The notes beneath the pieces are model-generated. The model ran no database searches, had not been told where the DNA came from, and was given only the letters and a program-made list of their open reading frames with translations. Shown here piece by piece: positions 9,660 to 21,300 of a stretch of DNA of 40,000 bases. The number at the start of each line of letters is the position of its first letter. Position 1 is the stretch's first letter. This DNA comes from Prorocentrum cordatum (Eukaryota > Sar > Dinophyceae > Prorocentrales > Prorocentraceae). The position numbers were made by a program, and so were the translations under genes. The DNA is taken from positions 1 through 40,000 of the forward strand of contig CAUYUJ010000377.1 in NCBI GenBank assembly GCA_963575745.1. The letters are read 5' to 3'.

Positions 9660-10445
9660 CTCTCTCTCTCTCTCTCAACGTCACGTCCCTGCAGGCGCCG
9701 TGGGAGCTGCTCACGGCACTCGGCGATCGCGGAGTGGCAGTAGCGGCCCTGCTGGAAGTGCGACACACTCGAAGTCGATTCCCAGACCTCAACAAGCAAC
9801 TACATCGACACGGGTGGAGGGCGCATTGGGGACACCCATTGGAACCTGCCGATCGCCAGATCCCTGCCAAGAAGGGCTAGCACCAGTATGTCGCCAAGGG
9901 TGTCCGAGCGGGCCATGGCGGGGTCGCCATCGTCGCTCCTACAGCTCTTCCAATGGTATGGTGCCTACTGTGCTCCACATGCTGCCCACGAACGTCCCTT
10001 GGCCACCCAGAGGTGGAAAGACGTGTTCGCTCCGATCCCGAAAAGCCAAGGCCAGCGCGTCACGGGCTACTGCATCGCTGCCGTCTACGGCGTCGCGGGT
10101 GCGTCTCACGAGGCCCTCTATGCCGACGTATGGCAGACGGCGGCACTGCGAGGTACAGCGGCGCCCTACTTCGTGACCATGGACGCGCAATGCGACGTGA
10201 CAGACTCGGCCTACCTGAGCTGGGTCATCCGGGAGAGCGGCTGGTGCAACGTGGCCAGAAGCTACGACGACCACGAGACCACGACCTACCGACGCGACCT
10301 CAACTGGAACCGCTACGAGCATGGTGAGCATACGTCTAGAAGCGATTACGTATTCGCCGATGAGAGCGCCAACCCAATGGTGACACACTTTCAACTCGGC
10401 CGAGATCTCAAGCGCCCAAGGCATCTCGGATTGGAGGCTACCTGA
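9660..10445 (+). pseudogene. LINE apurinic-type (EEP) endonuclease domain, degraded
   Basis: The domain starts with LNVTSLQAPWELLTALGD and VAALLEVRHTRS, the usual first strand and the glutamate motif of LINE endonucleases. It then shows GGVAIVAPTALP, a frame change at about 9940, and YCIAAVYGVAGASHEALY. The GDFN motif has become TMDAQCDV, and TSRIDY is present as TSRSDYVFAD (about 10330-10362). The terminal SDH motif is not visible. The Asp/Asn and His catalytic positions are therefore damaged and the enzyme is almost certainly dead. It stops at a TGA (10443-10445). Confidence 0.7.
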
Positions 10446-12015
10446 CATGTCGAAGCTTTCTCTGCTCGTGTCCGTCGGCGGGAGAGGCCCGAGCAGCATG
10501 ACGTGCAGGCTGTCACCATGCCCTACGAGGAGCAGGAGGCGCTCGGCGAGCAAACGGTCCAGCAGGTCTCGGACGAGCTCAATCAAGCAGCTGACAACAC
10601 CGAGCGACCGCTCGAGATCGCCAACCGTTTGGGCGATGACTCTCTTGAGACGTGCTGCGCTGGTCACGTCAAGCAGGGGCGTGGCAGGCCCCCGAAGTTC
10701 GTGCAGGGATTGGCCGCGCCGCCGATCTCACCACAGCAAGGCGCCATGTCCAGGGTCGAGTGGCAGCGCACCGAGCTCCATCGCCGCCTCATGGATCTGA
10801 GCATGCGCGCCGAACGCTGCGAGCAGAACGGCAACAGCAGTTACGCCGACGTGCAAGTCTGCCACCAGCTCTGGGCCAGTATCTGTGTACGGAGGTTAAC
10901 GACCAGAGGGTCGAACCTACCGTAGGGTCCGCAAGTAGAGGACGATGAGGGGGAAGGATGGAGATCGTTTGTCCCTGCGCCCGATGAGAAGCGAGCGCAG
11001 GACAAGAAACCCTTTAGTCCAATGCCTGAACCGCGAGGATAGCAATATAGATGGATAGACAGGGGAGAGGAAAGGTCTTCACGCACCGTATCTGCAAGCA
11101 CATCCGTCAGCCGCACCTCTCTGCTGGCCATCGGCGCTCCTCTACCCTGTCTATCGATCTCTCCGCAAGATCTGTGTATGATGGCGCAACACGCTATCTG
11201 CTGAGGGTGCCCACCATGCTGCGCACACGGCATCTGCCGAGGGTGCCCACCACCCTGGTCTCCCCAGCCGCACACAAGATCTGCAGGCACGTCCGTCAAC
11301 CGCAGCCGGTGTGCGCAACATGGCCAGGATGGTGGGCACCCCTCTGCTGGCCGTCGGCGCGGCAGACACGCGAGGCCGCCCAGCACGTCCTGGTGGATCG
11401 GCAGCAGTACGCCGCGGAGGCCCAGCGACAGCGGCTTTCACAGTGGCGAGCCCGCATATCTGAATCGTGCCAACGAGGTGGGCGAGGGGCGTGTGCCTGG
11501 GTAACAAGCGCAAACCAATCTCCGACCACCTCCCTCAACAAGCCCGACACCCACGATATATCATCTCCAACCCGCTGGGCATCATAAAACTGGTGCAGGC
11601 TACGTGGGAGCCTATACTCTGCAAGTGCCGTGGATCCCCTCAGGCCCCGACGTGGGCCGATTTCAAAGCAGAATACGAAGCTGAACTTCCCCCGACCTGC
11701 TCGCACCCCGAGCCCCACCCGACTGATGCTGAGGCTTGCGCTTTTATCAAGGCACGCCCCGCTCCCCCTCGCAAAGCTGGAGGTCTTGACGTGTGGGCGA
11801 CGGCCGAGGCCAAAGCTGTCCCACCTGCTCTTTTGGCCGTGCTTGCCGAGGCCTTCGCTCGATGCGGAAGCTGGGTCCGCCCCCCGTGGCTTGAACCCAC
11901 GTTCCGAACCCAACTTCGAGGATGGGAGAGGGTATTTTTCCGAAGAACAGAGACGGCTTTTGGCTCTCTCTGTTCGGCTTTACACTTGGGAAGTCCCGAC
12001 CTACCGAAAACTTGA
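10446..12015 (+). pseudogene. LINE linker and N-terminal edge of RT, interrupted
   Basis: The frame from 10446 continues the endonuclease frame past the TGA and stays open to about 10925 (charged linker, VEWQRTELHRRLMDLS). From about 11340, QRQRLSQWRARISES and ACAWV resemble the linker that precedes the RT in these elements. From about 11776, GGLDVWATAEAKAVPP and LLAVLAEAFARCGSW match the conserved entry of the RT (usual form GLDGW). The RT palm is absent. Between them, 10926-11340 contains a direct duplication of about 190 bp offset (ATCTGCAAGCACATCCGTCA at about 11090, near-copy at 11280) and a GATGGATAGACAGGGG patch, perhaps an insertion. Confidence 0.55.
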
Positions 12016-12065
12016 ACCCTGCAGGCGCAAGTGGTGCCATCCCATGAGTCTCGGAGCCACTGCGG

Positions 12066-12110
12066 GGAGGAGGAGGAGGAGGAGGAGGAGGAGGAGGAGG
12101 AGAGGAGGAA
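12066..12110. repeat. (GGA)n tract upstream of the intact element
   Basis: A run of GAGGAGGAG. Between it and the ORF1 start (12111-12447) is high-GC sequence that could be the 5' untranslated region of the intact element. I see no TATA-like box or other promoter motif. Confidence 0.85.
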
Positions 12111-12447
12111 GGCATTCTGGCCCTCAGAGGTCTGGGGCCAGATCGATCGGCTCGGATCGGGCAATCGGCGCCGCCGCCCGGTCTAGCTCGCGGTCAGGCC
12201 GACCTCGGGGCCGGGCCCCAAGCGCGCCGCGCGGCGCCCTCTCGGAGGCCACCGTCGCCTCCCTGTCTCCGAGAGGGCCGCGATTCGCGGCCGCGCGCCT
12301 CGCGGCGCCCCCCTGGCAACGCCGGCCGACGGAGGCTGGCACAGGCGGGAGCGCTCCCGCCGCAGCGCTGCCAGGACACTACTGAGGGTCCTGGACGCGG
12401 CACGGCTGCTGGGGAGTCACCACTCGGCGCAGCACTCGACCGAGGTG

Positions 12448-15198
12448 ATGGCGCTGCCGAAGCACAAGTGGCAGTGTGGCGGCTGTGGGGCACCCGTCCC
12501 CAACAGCATGTGGCACTGCAGATGTGGATTCAAGTGGAGACCGCAGAGGACAGCCACAGACCAAGCACCAGCCGCAGGTCGTCAGGCCGCAGGCGGCAAG
12601 ACGGGCAAGAAGCAGAAAGCGCAGCAAATGTTCAGCCAGGAGCACGCGGTCATCTTCAAAGACGTGGGCTTCCTGACACTGGATGAGGCGCGTAGCTTCA
12701 AGGAGTGGAGGGAGCCACCGGCGCCAGAGCAAGCAGCGCTGAGGGCGCCATTCAAGGCAGCACTGATTGCCAGGGCGAAGCGGCTGCTAGACGTGGTGCA
12801 GGCCAACAGACGGGCGCAGAAGGAGTCAGCACTGGAAGAACAGGAACTCAGCATGCTGAAGACGGCGCTCCTCATGCTGAAGCCCAAGGGAGTGCAGTTG
12901 CCTGAGCTGACCAAGCTGCGCTTCGACATGAACACAGAGCTGAATGCGATCCACGTTCAGCAGAAGCAGCTCCACCAGAGAGCGATGTTGCTGGAGGTGA
13001 GGATCGCCAAGGTATATGATCAAGAGCAAGAGCTGATGGCGCAGGACTTGGAGCCGGGCTACACCTCGGAGGAGGACGAGGGGCCCGACGAGCAGCCCAT
13101 GCAGGACAGTGCGCAGCCGCCCTCGGCGCCCAAGGGGTGGGCGACGGGAGCTCCCTGGCGCACCTCCGCCACTGGAGCCGCCGCCCCGGCTGACCCAGTA
13201 CCAGGTGCTGCTTCACGCGCTGGGCAAACGCCGAGAGGCATGTCCCGTCAGTTACTCACGGTCAAGAGGGAGCACACCTCACAGCCTTCGCCCAGCAAGC
13301 AGGAGGAGACGGCGACGGCGGAGTGCAGCCGACCCGAGTTCTTCAACCAGGAGGTTGCCCAGGCCATCAGGCAGCTCAACCAGCGCATGGACAGCATCCA
13401 GTCACAGTGTCAGCAGCAGCGCGCGGCACCGCCGGCTCCCCCCCAGGCCGCGGAGGCCCAGCAGCTTGCGCTGTCGGCACGCATGCAGCAGGAGTGCCAG
13501 GCTATGGAGTTGCGCATGCAACAGGAGTTCCAAGAGCAGAACTGGGGTGTCAAGCGCAGGCAGCAGGAGCTGGAGGAGCGTGAGCGCATGTTGGCGATGC
13601 AGCAGAAGGAATTCATCCAGACCGAGACTGCTCAGAGGACCAGAATGGAGGCGCAGCAGATGGCCATCTCACAGGTCACGCAGCAGCATCAAGTGCAGGA
13701 CTTTCGGCTGGAGACCGCTCTGAGAGCACGCTTGGAGGAGGCCATGCAGCTGGAGGAGACCAACGAGCAGGCTTTGCGCCAGCGGGCTGAACTTCAGGAG
13801 CAATGCAGGTTCCTCGCAGAGCGCTCGAGTCAGCTCCAGGCTCAGTCAGACTCGGCTGCCACGCACCTCGACGCCCGCCAGCAAGCTGCAGCCGAGCTGG
13901 ACGAGGCGAACTGTCGCATCATTGAACAACAACAACAGCGGGCCTGGGAGGAGCAGAGGAAGTTCGAGGAGCTGGAGATCCAGGCGCGCCAGCGGTTCCA
14001 ACAGGCTATGGAACAGCTGGAGGTGGAAGCCAGCGCCGCCCGTCAGGTGATGGCTCGAAGCACCCAGGAAGCCGCGGAGCAGGCAGCCTTGGAGCAGGCC
14101 CAGGCAGTTGAATACGCCCAGCAGAGGCACTCCAGTCAGCAAAGGGAGGCAGCCATGGCCATTCTGCAGGAATCCGACAGGCTGCGCATGGAGCAGAGGA
14201 TCCTGTCCGAAGCCGTGGCCGAGCAACTCCACATCAGGGCGCGCGTCCTCAACGATGACCTGCTACTCGAGGAGGAGACCATCGCACAGCAGTTCCAGCG
14301 AGAGGAATTGGCCCTGCAGCAGGAGGAGCTCCAGGAGGCCGCTGCCAGGATCCACCGCAGCCGAGAGGAAGCCAATGGGACGGATACTCCAGTAGCCGAT
14401 TCCCCAATTGAGGTATCTCCATCGGCGGAGGCGCCGGCTCGGATGCCTGAGCAGTCGAGTGATGCTGGGCAATGCTTCATTGACCGGCAGCAGGTGCAGG
14501 CACACTGGGGCTCAGTGGCTGCTCACGCCCAAGTCCCGCCAGGGCAGGGCTCCACGGGAGAGTCGCACGACAGCCTTTCCCCTGCCCAGCACTCGGACCA
14601 GGGGTCCTCGAGTGGGGGGCCTGCTGTCCTCTCCCCAACGCAGCCTGTGGACCCGCGCTGGTGGCTGCCTGGGACCCCAGAGGCAGACGGCGAAGGATCA
14701 GCCTCCGCCAGACAGGAGAAGCTGGAGCAGACCCTGGCCCTCGAGAGCAGCGAGCGGCGCGATGCTGCCCTGACGGTCTCCGCCCCTCTGGGTGTCGAGG
14801 CCAGCATGCAGGGGAGGCAGCAGCATCAAGTGGATCCTGGCAAGACATTCAGCGTGGCCTCCAACTCTCCATCACAAGGCAAGGACATCACCGCATCCGC
14901 GGGGTCTTCGTCGGCAGGCCTGTCAGACGCCACGTTGCGTGACAACCTCCTGGACCTCACGGCTACAGGAACACCAGTTTTTCGAGGAGCCAGCTCGGCC
15001 AGCCGCCCGCCAGGGTCAGCGGACGAGGGCCACGAGAGCGCGGCATCGGCAGGGGGATCATCGACCTGCCAGACCAGGCAGCAGCATGTCAAGCAGAGGC
15101 TGCTGCAGCATGGGGCCAGGGGCAAGCTCTTCCAGACCAGGGAGAAGGGGCTGGAGGACCTGCGCCGTGCCAAGGAGGCCAAGGCCTCCCTCGGCTGA
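12448..15198 (+). CDS. Retrotransposon ORF1: zinc ribbon and coiled-coil protein
   Basis: 916 residues from the ATG at 12448 (a GTG lies one codon earlier). Near the N-terminus WQCGGCGAPVPNSMWHCRCG has four cysteines spaced C-X2-C-X10-C-X-C, a zinc-ribbon-like motif likely to bind RNA or DNA. Residues about 110-200 are helical and charged. Residues about 290-650 are very rich in Gln, Glu, Ala and Arg and form long predicted coiled coils, so the protein probably oligomerises. The last 270 residues are Ser/Pro/Gly-rich and disordered, with a basic end. Position before ORF2 and this composition fit a gag-like ORF1 that coats the element RNA. No RRM or CCHC is visible. The ORF2 frame is already open inside its last 256 bases. 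Confidence 0.8.
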   Translation: MALPKHKWQCGGCGAPVPNSMWHCRCGFKWRPQRTATDQAPAAGRQAAGGKTGKKQKAQQMFSQEHAVIFKDVGFLTLDEARSFKEWREPPAPEQAALRAPFKAALIARAKRLLDVVQANRRAQKESALEEQELSMLKTALLMLKPKGVQLPELTKLRFDMNTELNAIHVQQKQLHQRAMLLEVRIAKVYDQEQELMAQDLEPGYTSEEDEGPDEQPMQDSAQPPSAPKGWATGAPWRTSATGAAAPADPVPGAASRAGQTPRGMSRQLLTVKREHTSQPSPSKQEETATAECSRPEFFNQEVAQAIRQLNQRMDSIQSQCQQQRAAPPAPPQAAEAQQLALSARMQQECQAMELRMQQEFQEQNWGVKRRQQELEERERMLAMQQKEFIQTETAQRTRMEAQQMAISQVTQQHQVQDFRLETALRARLEEAMQLEETNEQALRQRAELQEQCRFLAERSSQLQAQSDSAATHLDARQQAAAELDEANCRIIEQQQQRAWEEQRKFEELEIQARQRFQQAMEQLEVEASAARQVMARSTQEAAEQAALEQAQAVEYAQQRHSSQQREAAMAILQESDRLRMEQRILSEAVAEQLHIRARVLNDDLLLEEETIAQQFQREELALQQEELQEAAARIHRSREEANGTDTPVADSPIEVSPSAEAPARMPEQSSDAGQCFIDRQQVQAHWGSVAAHAQVPPGQGSTGESHDSLSPAQHSDQGSSSGGPAVLSPTQPVDPRWWLPGTPEADGEGSASARQEKLEQTLALESSERRDAALTVSAPLGVEASMQGRQQHQVDPGKTFSVASNSPSQGKDITASAGSSSAGLSDATLRDNLLDLTATGTPVFRGASSASRPPGSADEGHESAASAGGSSTCQTRQQHVKQRLLQHGARGKLFQTREKGLEDLRRAKEAKASLG

Positions 15199-15240
15199 CC
15201 CCGATCAGCGATCGCGCAGAGGCTGGCGTGGACGCAGGGG

Positions 15241-15360
15241 CTGGGGGCGGAAGCGTAACAGGGCGAAATACACCTGGAGCTACGCCTACCTCTGCGTGGG
15301 GTTGTGGCGAAAGCGTAACGGGGCGAAACACACCCGGAGCTACGCCACCCCCAAGCCACG
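15241..15360 (+). repeat. Two-copy 60-bp tandem repeat at the ORF1/ORF2 junction
   Basis: Two 60-bp units at 15241-15300 and 15301-15360. The core AAGCGTAACAGGGCGAAATA with CACCTGGAGCTACGCC (15251-15286) recurs at 15311-15346 with about three changes. The repeat lies between the ORF1 stop (15196-15198) and the first ATG of ORF2 (15369). In the ORF2 frame it encodes a repeated SVTGRN-TPGATP peptide. It may help ribosomes reach ORF2 or be part of a fused protein; see the findings. Confidence 0.8.
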
Positions 15361-15368
15361 CCAGGCAA

Positions 15369-18300
15369 ATGACCGAGTGGGCAGCACATTGCCCCGTGTC
15401 AACCAGCTGCCCTCCGAGCGCGACGGAGCAAGGGGCAGCACCGCCATTTTGGCCAGATGCAAGCATACAGAATTCAGATGTCCCTACACATGGGACCAAC
15501 CTCCCCGTGGAGCTGGAGCCTGGCGTCACGCTGAGGGCGAGCGATGACATTCAGGACGTGCAGCCTGCTCCACCAGGGCCTGACATTCAGCACCGGCCGC
15601 AACAGCTACCTGGGGATGATCTAGTCCAGGGAACTGCGGCCCTTCAGCAGCCTGTTGCTCTTCGACCTCAGGCTCCTCTACATAGTATTTCCTTTGACAG
15701 CACAGCGCCACTGGCCCCAGTGCCTGGCAGCGCGACGCAGCACCACCTGGCAGTTGAGGTCCCATCGGGGAGCAGCGGTCAGCGGTCGTGCAACATCGGA
15801 CAGCTCCGTTCCTTGGTTGATGACATCACCAGGAACATCAATACCCTAGATTGGCAGCATGATATTTTGGGACACGATCTGCATGATCACACTCGCCTGG
15901 CCTTGCAGTACCTTGCACCAGTCAGGCCGATTGTTCCGCAGACACATTTTTTCTTCATGGACGCCGCTTTCGACATGAAGGCACCTTCTACGGCCAGCTG
16001 GGCAGTGATTCATATCGCACAAGACTCCGAAGGTTTTTCTTACCTTGGGCACCTCGTGGGTAACTACGCAGACTCAGTGCCACCGGAGTTGGGTGTCCCC
16101 ACTTCTAGTACAGTTGTGGAGCTTGCTGGTATTCTCTGGGCGCTCATTGCGTCCATCCCTTGGCAGGATGGGATGCCTTGTGTGTTTGTTGGGGACAACA
16201 CCTCCGCTTTGGGGACGGCGGACGGCACCCAGATGATTTCTTCGCATCACGACCTATCCAGACTGACGGCCATCCTTTGCGAGGAGATCAGACGCCAGAG
16301 GACGGTTCGCTTCGAACATACCAAGGGACATTCAGGTGCACCTTGGAACGAAGCAGCGGACGTGATTGCTAAAGAGGCGGGACTGCAGCCCAGGCGCAGG
16401 CCTTATTTTGAATGCATCACTTGCCTCCTCGCCTACGATCCCGCACTCGAATGGAGCTGGCTGCGCACGGCGAACCCGCAAGATGCAGCAGCTTACCCAC
16501 CACTGATCAACGGCAAGTTCCAGTTCACAGTCAAGCCGCAAGTTGCTCAGCTGGAACACATCCCAGCCCCAGTACCTACGAGGTGCGTCAATGGCCGCCT
16601 CAACCTCTGCGTGTGCCAGTACAATGCTCAGTCTATGATTGATGTCGTGCTCAACCCGAAGGCGAGCAGGAAGGTATCAGGCAAAGGTATTCTTGTCAGG
16701 CAGCAGCTGCACCAGCGAGGTGTACACCTTGCGGGGATCCAAGAAACCAGGTGTGCTGCAAGAGCCACGACCGCCAACGGCTACTACACGATCTCGAGCC
16801 CAGCGGTCAAGGGGAATCTGGGATGCTCACTTCTGTTGTCCACTGAGCTCCCCTACGCCACCCACAAAAAGAAAACCTACTGCTTCCAGAAAAAGCATGC
16901 CAAGGTCCTCTTCGGGCACCCTCGGATGCTGTTTGTCCGCGTGGCCGCTCCCTTCTTTGACGAGGTGATCGCTGTGGCGCACACCCCGCACCACGGAAAG
17001 GACCAGCAGGGCAACGAGAGGAAGGACTGGTGGAGGCTATTCGAGCTGAAGTGCGACATCTTCAAGCCCTCCATCGTGCTCATTGACCTCAACGGCAGGC
17101 TTGGGAGCAAGCAATCCGACTTCGTGGGTACGGAAGGCTTTCGCCAAACCGAGGACGACAACGGCGAGAGGCTCCACGGCTTCGCGACAGAGCGGGCGTT
17201 CTTTGTAGCCAACACGCTCGTCAAGGGACCTGCGAGCGAGCCTCAGTACACCTGGAAGGACAGCCACAGCCACACCCCACACCGCATTGATTTTATTCTG
17301 CTTCAGGAAGCTTCCTTCAACAGAGTGGCCGCTGTTCGAGTCGACCACTCTTTTGACGGCGTGTGCAAGAACTCGGACCACTCCCCTGTCCTGGCGTTCC
17401 TCACAGGCAGCATCAACGGCCAAGCCAAGGACAGGAACGGAGGCTTCAAGCTGGACCACTACAAGCTCAAGGACCCGAAGACCAGGGAAGCCTGCAACAG
17501 GGCGCTGGACGACATCCAGCAGCCGCCATGGGAGGTGGATGTGAATGACCATTACCATGCCATTCAGTCTGAGATCTCGGCCTGCATTAAGGAATACTTT
17601 GGGGCCGACCGATTCACTCCAGTCAAGAGCTCGATGTCCAGGACCACCATGCGACTGGTGCGCATCAGGAGGTATGTGCAGCGTGCCATCAGAAAGCAGC
17701 AGGACGGCAACTATAGGGCACTGCAGCTTCTCCGCAACAAGCTCCCCACGGAATGGCAAGACTTCGTCACGGAGCAGGAGTCGTGGTTTCAGCCGCTCAA
17801 CTCGCTCAGATTAGCCTGCTGTACGTTGGACACAGCGGGTCTACTGTTCCAGTGCCGCAGCTTTCTGGACGCTACGCTAGACATTTACAAGTCCTTGCTC
17901 ACACAGGACAGGGACAACTCCATGGCAGAGCTCGCCAACCACCTCATGGCCACCAAGCACCACAACGACCCAGCCGAGCACTGGAGAACGGCCAAAAAGA
18001 TGCTCATGTTGGGTGGCAGACCTGGCAAGTGGGGAGCAGTCTACCCTGAGAGAGAGGACGTGGATGGCACCATCATCACCACGGACGAGCAGCTGTGCCT
18101 CGCCCGTCTCAAGTACTTCGCCAGCGTTGAGCAGGCGAGGGTTCAGCAGCCCACGGAGCTGGTGCAACGGTACAACGAGACGGCCCAGCAAATACAGCCG
18201 CCGAAGGAGATACCCGTCAAGATGGTGCAGTCACACCATGGGCTTGCCTACAGCTTCAGCAAAGCCAAGCTGCGCAAGGCCGCAGGGCCAGACAAGATCG

Positions 18301-21300
18301 CCAACGACGCGCTCAGAGCTTGCTGCAGATCCATGGCCAGGCTATGGCATCCAGTCATCACCAAGGCCAACTTCTTGAATCAGGAGCCGGTGCAGTTTAA
18401 GATCGGCACGGCCGTGGAACTGCACAAGGCGGGCTCTTCCAAGCCCTTTGCCAACTACAGGAGCATCCTCCTCAACAACACGGTCGCTAAACATCACCAT
18501 GCATTCTTGCGCAACTTGATCATTGGCTGCCACCTGGATCTCCTACGTCAGACACAGTACGGAGGCATCCCGCGGCGCAGCACAGCCATGGCCACGCACT
18601 CTGTCAAGGCCTTCCTTCACGTATGCCGACTGCAGCAGAAGGCTGCCATCCTGCCCATGATCGACCTGAAGGCCGCTTTCTACACGGTGGTCAGGCAGCA
18701 CATCGTCAGGGGCCCTACGGACAGGGAGGACCTGGAGGACATTTACGAGCAGCAGAACGTCCCACAGTGGATGCAGCCCGCGCTCCAAGAGCTGCTCGCT
18801 AGGCCGGGCGCGCTCCAGGACAACAGCGTGGACCCAGCACTGCATGCAGCCGTGGCGGAGGCACACAGGCACACCTTCTTCATGACACAGGGATGTCCGC
18901 TCACAGCGGAAAGTCGTCGAGGCACGCGCCCTGGCAATGGCTTAGCGGACCTGGTATACAACCTGGGCTTCGCCACGCTGCTGAGAGACCTACACAGGGA
19001 CCTGGCCACTCACAACTACACGCTCACACTGATGCCAGACCCTGCTCCGGTACTGGCCTCTGGCGCGGCAGAACAAGCTGAAGTTACCGACGTTTCCTTC
19101 GTGGATGATGCTACGACGCCCTGCGCGGTGGACAGCTGCGACAACCTAGAGGACGCCATCAGGGGCATAGTCAGCATCCTGTTCAAGCACATCTGCATCT
19201 TTGGTTTCACGCTCAACTTGGCCAAAACCAAGATACTGATAGGCTTCTTTGGCCCGCGGGCCAGAAAAGCAAGGGCCCGCCTTCTTACCAGTCACCCGGC
19301 GTACTTATGGCACGATGGCCTGAACCATCAGTTGCAGATTGTGGAGACGGCGGTCAACCTGGGCACGGTTGTGGATACTAAAGGATGCGAGGGACCCAAC
19401 ATGGCCCGAAGGTGCAACGGGCACTCGGCAGCAGCGGGCCCTCTGAGGATCACGGTTAATCAAATTCAGGACGTGGACAGACAGGTTAAGATCACGCTCA
19501 CCAGCGCCCTATGCGATAGTACTCTCACTTTCAATGCAGAAATATGGGGCGCGCTGGGTACCAGGCTGGACTCGCAAGTCGCTGCCAAGTATGTCAACGC
19601 CTACCGAGCTGCGGTGGGAAAGCAGCACATACCCGACGGACCTCGATGGCGAGATGAGGAGGTTCTCCTAGACGCAGACAAGTCCTCCTGGCAGATCATC
19701 CTCCGCACAAGGCGACTGCGGCATCTCATGCGACGCTTGTTCTTTGGTGACCAGCAGCTACTGCGCCTCGTGGACCTACTCTGGGATGAGAAAGGCAGCT
19801 GGAATGCTCTGATCTGGGAAGATCTGCTCTGGCTTGGTGAGTTTGTCTCTACTGACGAGATCCCACTGGAACAGCGACAGGACATACGCACCTGGATCGA
19901 CGCTTTCAGAGATTGGGAGTATGCCAAGGCCATGAACCTGATCAAGAGAGTGGAACACAGAGCACATGCAGCTCAGATGGAGTATTTCAGGCACGGTGTC
20001 TGGCAGAGACAACTCAGATCTCTGGCCCAGGAGGCGGGGCTGCCACCCCCGCCCTTTGTGGAGGCAGATCGACCCGAACGAGGACAAGGTTTCATCTGTT
20101 ATGATTGTGGCAAAATTCTTGCAACACGGGGCATGTGGAGGAGGCACCGCACAGTCGTACATGCACAGCGGGATGACGACCGATATATTAGAGGGACGAT
20201 TTGCTCGAACTGTGGTAAGGACTTCCACACCCGTGCTGGACTTCTTCGACATCTCAAGTACAGAAGCCTCAGATGTATGGAGCATTGTCGTGCCACAGTG
20301 GTTCCACTAAATGATGAAGAGTTGGCAGCAGCTGATGGCGAGATGGCAGAAGATACCAGAAAGCTCAAAAGATGTGGTTTCAGGGCGGCTAAGGCCATGA
20401 TGCCGCCGAAGGACCCAGACCCATATTGGATTACGGCAATACCGACATGGGCCAGCCCTCCCGAGCCAGTCTGCCCGCCAGCAGCACCAGCGGACGAGGA
20501 CGGCCCTGACCACCAGCAGACAGTATACCCTACGACAGTGGACAGACCTACTACGTGGCACTGCAACCTTGTACTCCACCTCTTCAGTGGCCATCGAAGA
20601 CCCAACGACATCCAGGACCACCTGGAGAAGCTAGCAGCAGAATGGTCTGTCCCCTTGATGGTGCTCTCCCTGGACGTGCAGAACAATGCGGACAGAGGGG
20701 ACATGACCAAGAAGGAGAATCTCGTGTTCTGGAAGGCAGCCATGTTGGCAGGGCAGGTGTGCGCGGTGGTAGGTGGACCTCCCTGCGAAACCTGGTGCCC
20801 GGCCAGATGGCTGGATGATGGCAGGGGGGGCAGACAACCGAGACCCCTCAGGACCAGGAGCAGACCGTGGGGCATCAGCAGCGTGTCCCAGAAGGAGAGG
20901 CAGCAGATCGACCTGGGCAACGCGCTGCTCCGCTCCTGCCTGCTGCTGCTCCTGGTCGGCCGCCCGCTGGGCATCACAGGGCTGATGGAGCACCCAGCCC
21001 CAGCGCCCTGGAGGCCACAGAGCATCTCCTCCTGGGAGACACCCGAGATCTCATGGGTGCTCGAGCTCCCGGGGGTGGACTACGTGCAGGTGGACCAGTG
21101 CGCGTACGGCGCGAGGGCGAGGAAGCCGACGGGGCTCTTGGCGGTCAACGCCCCCGAGCTCCGCCTCGCCGTGGACGCGGACCCCCTGGGCGGCCGCTGC
21201 CAGCATGAGGGGGGCCACCCTGCGGCGGCGGGCCGTGATGAGCACGGCCGCTGGCGCACCGCTGAGCTGAAAAGCTACCCGTCGGCTTTTTCGCTTCTTC

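Larger units (their letters stand above)
8099..12015 (+). mobile_element. Decayed LINE, 5' part: ORF1, endonuclease, linker, start of RT
   Basis: Successive reading segments follow the order expected of a dinoflagellate-type non-LTR element: an ORF1-like part (8099-9236), an EEP endonuclease (about 9660-10445), a linker and the N-terminal edge of an RT (10446-12015). Stops and frame changes occur throughout. It starts where (ATC)n array 2 ends and stops at a TGA (12013-12015) shortly before a GGA tract and the intact element. Most of the RT is missing. A (CT)n run at about 9659-9676 lies just before the endonuclease start. The segment 10926-11340 does not read as LINE protein and may be an insertion. 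Confidence 0.65.
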
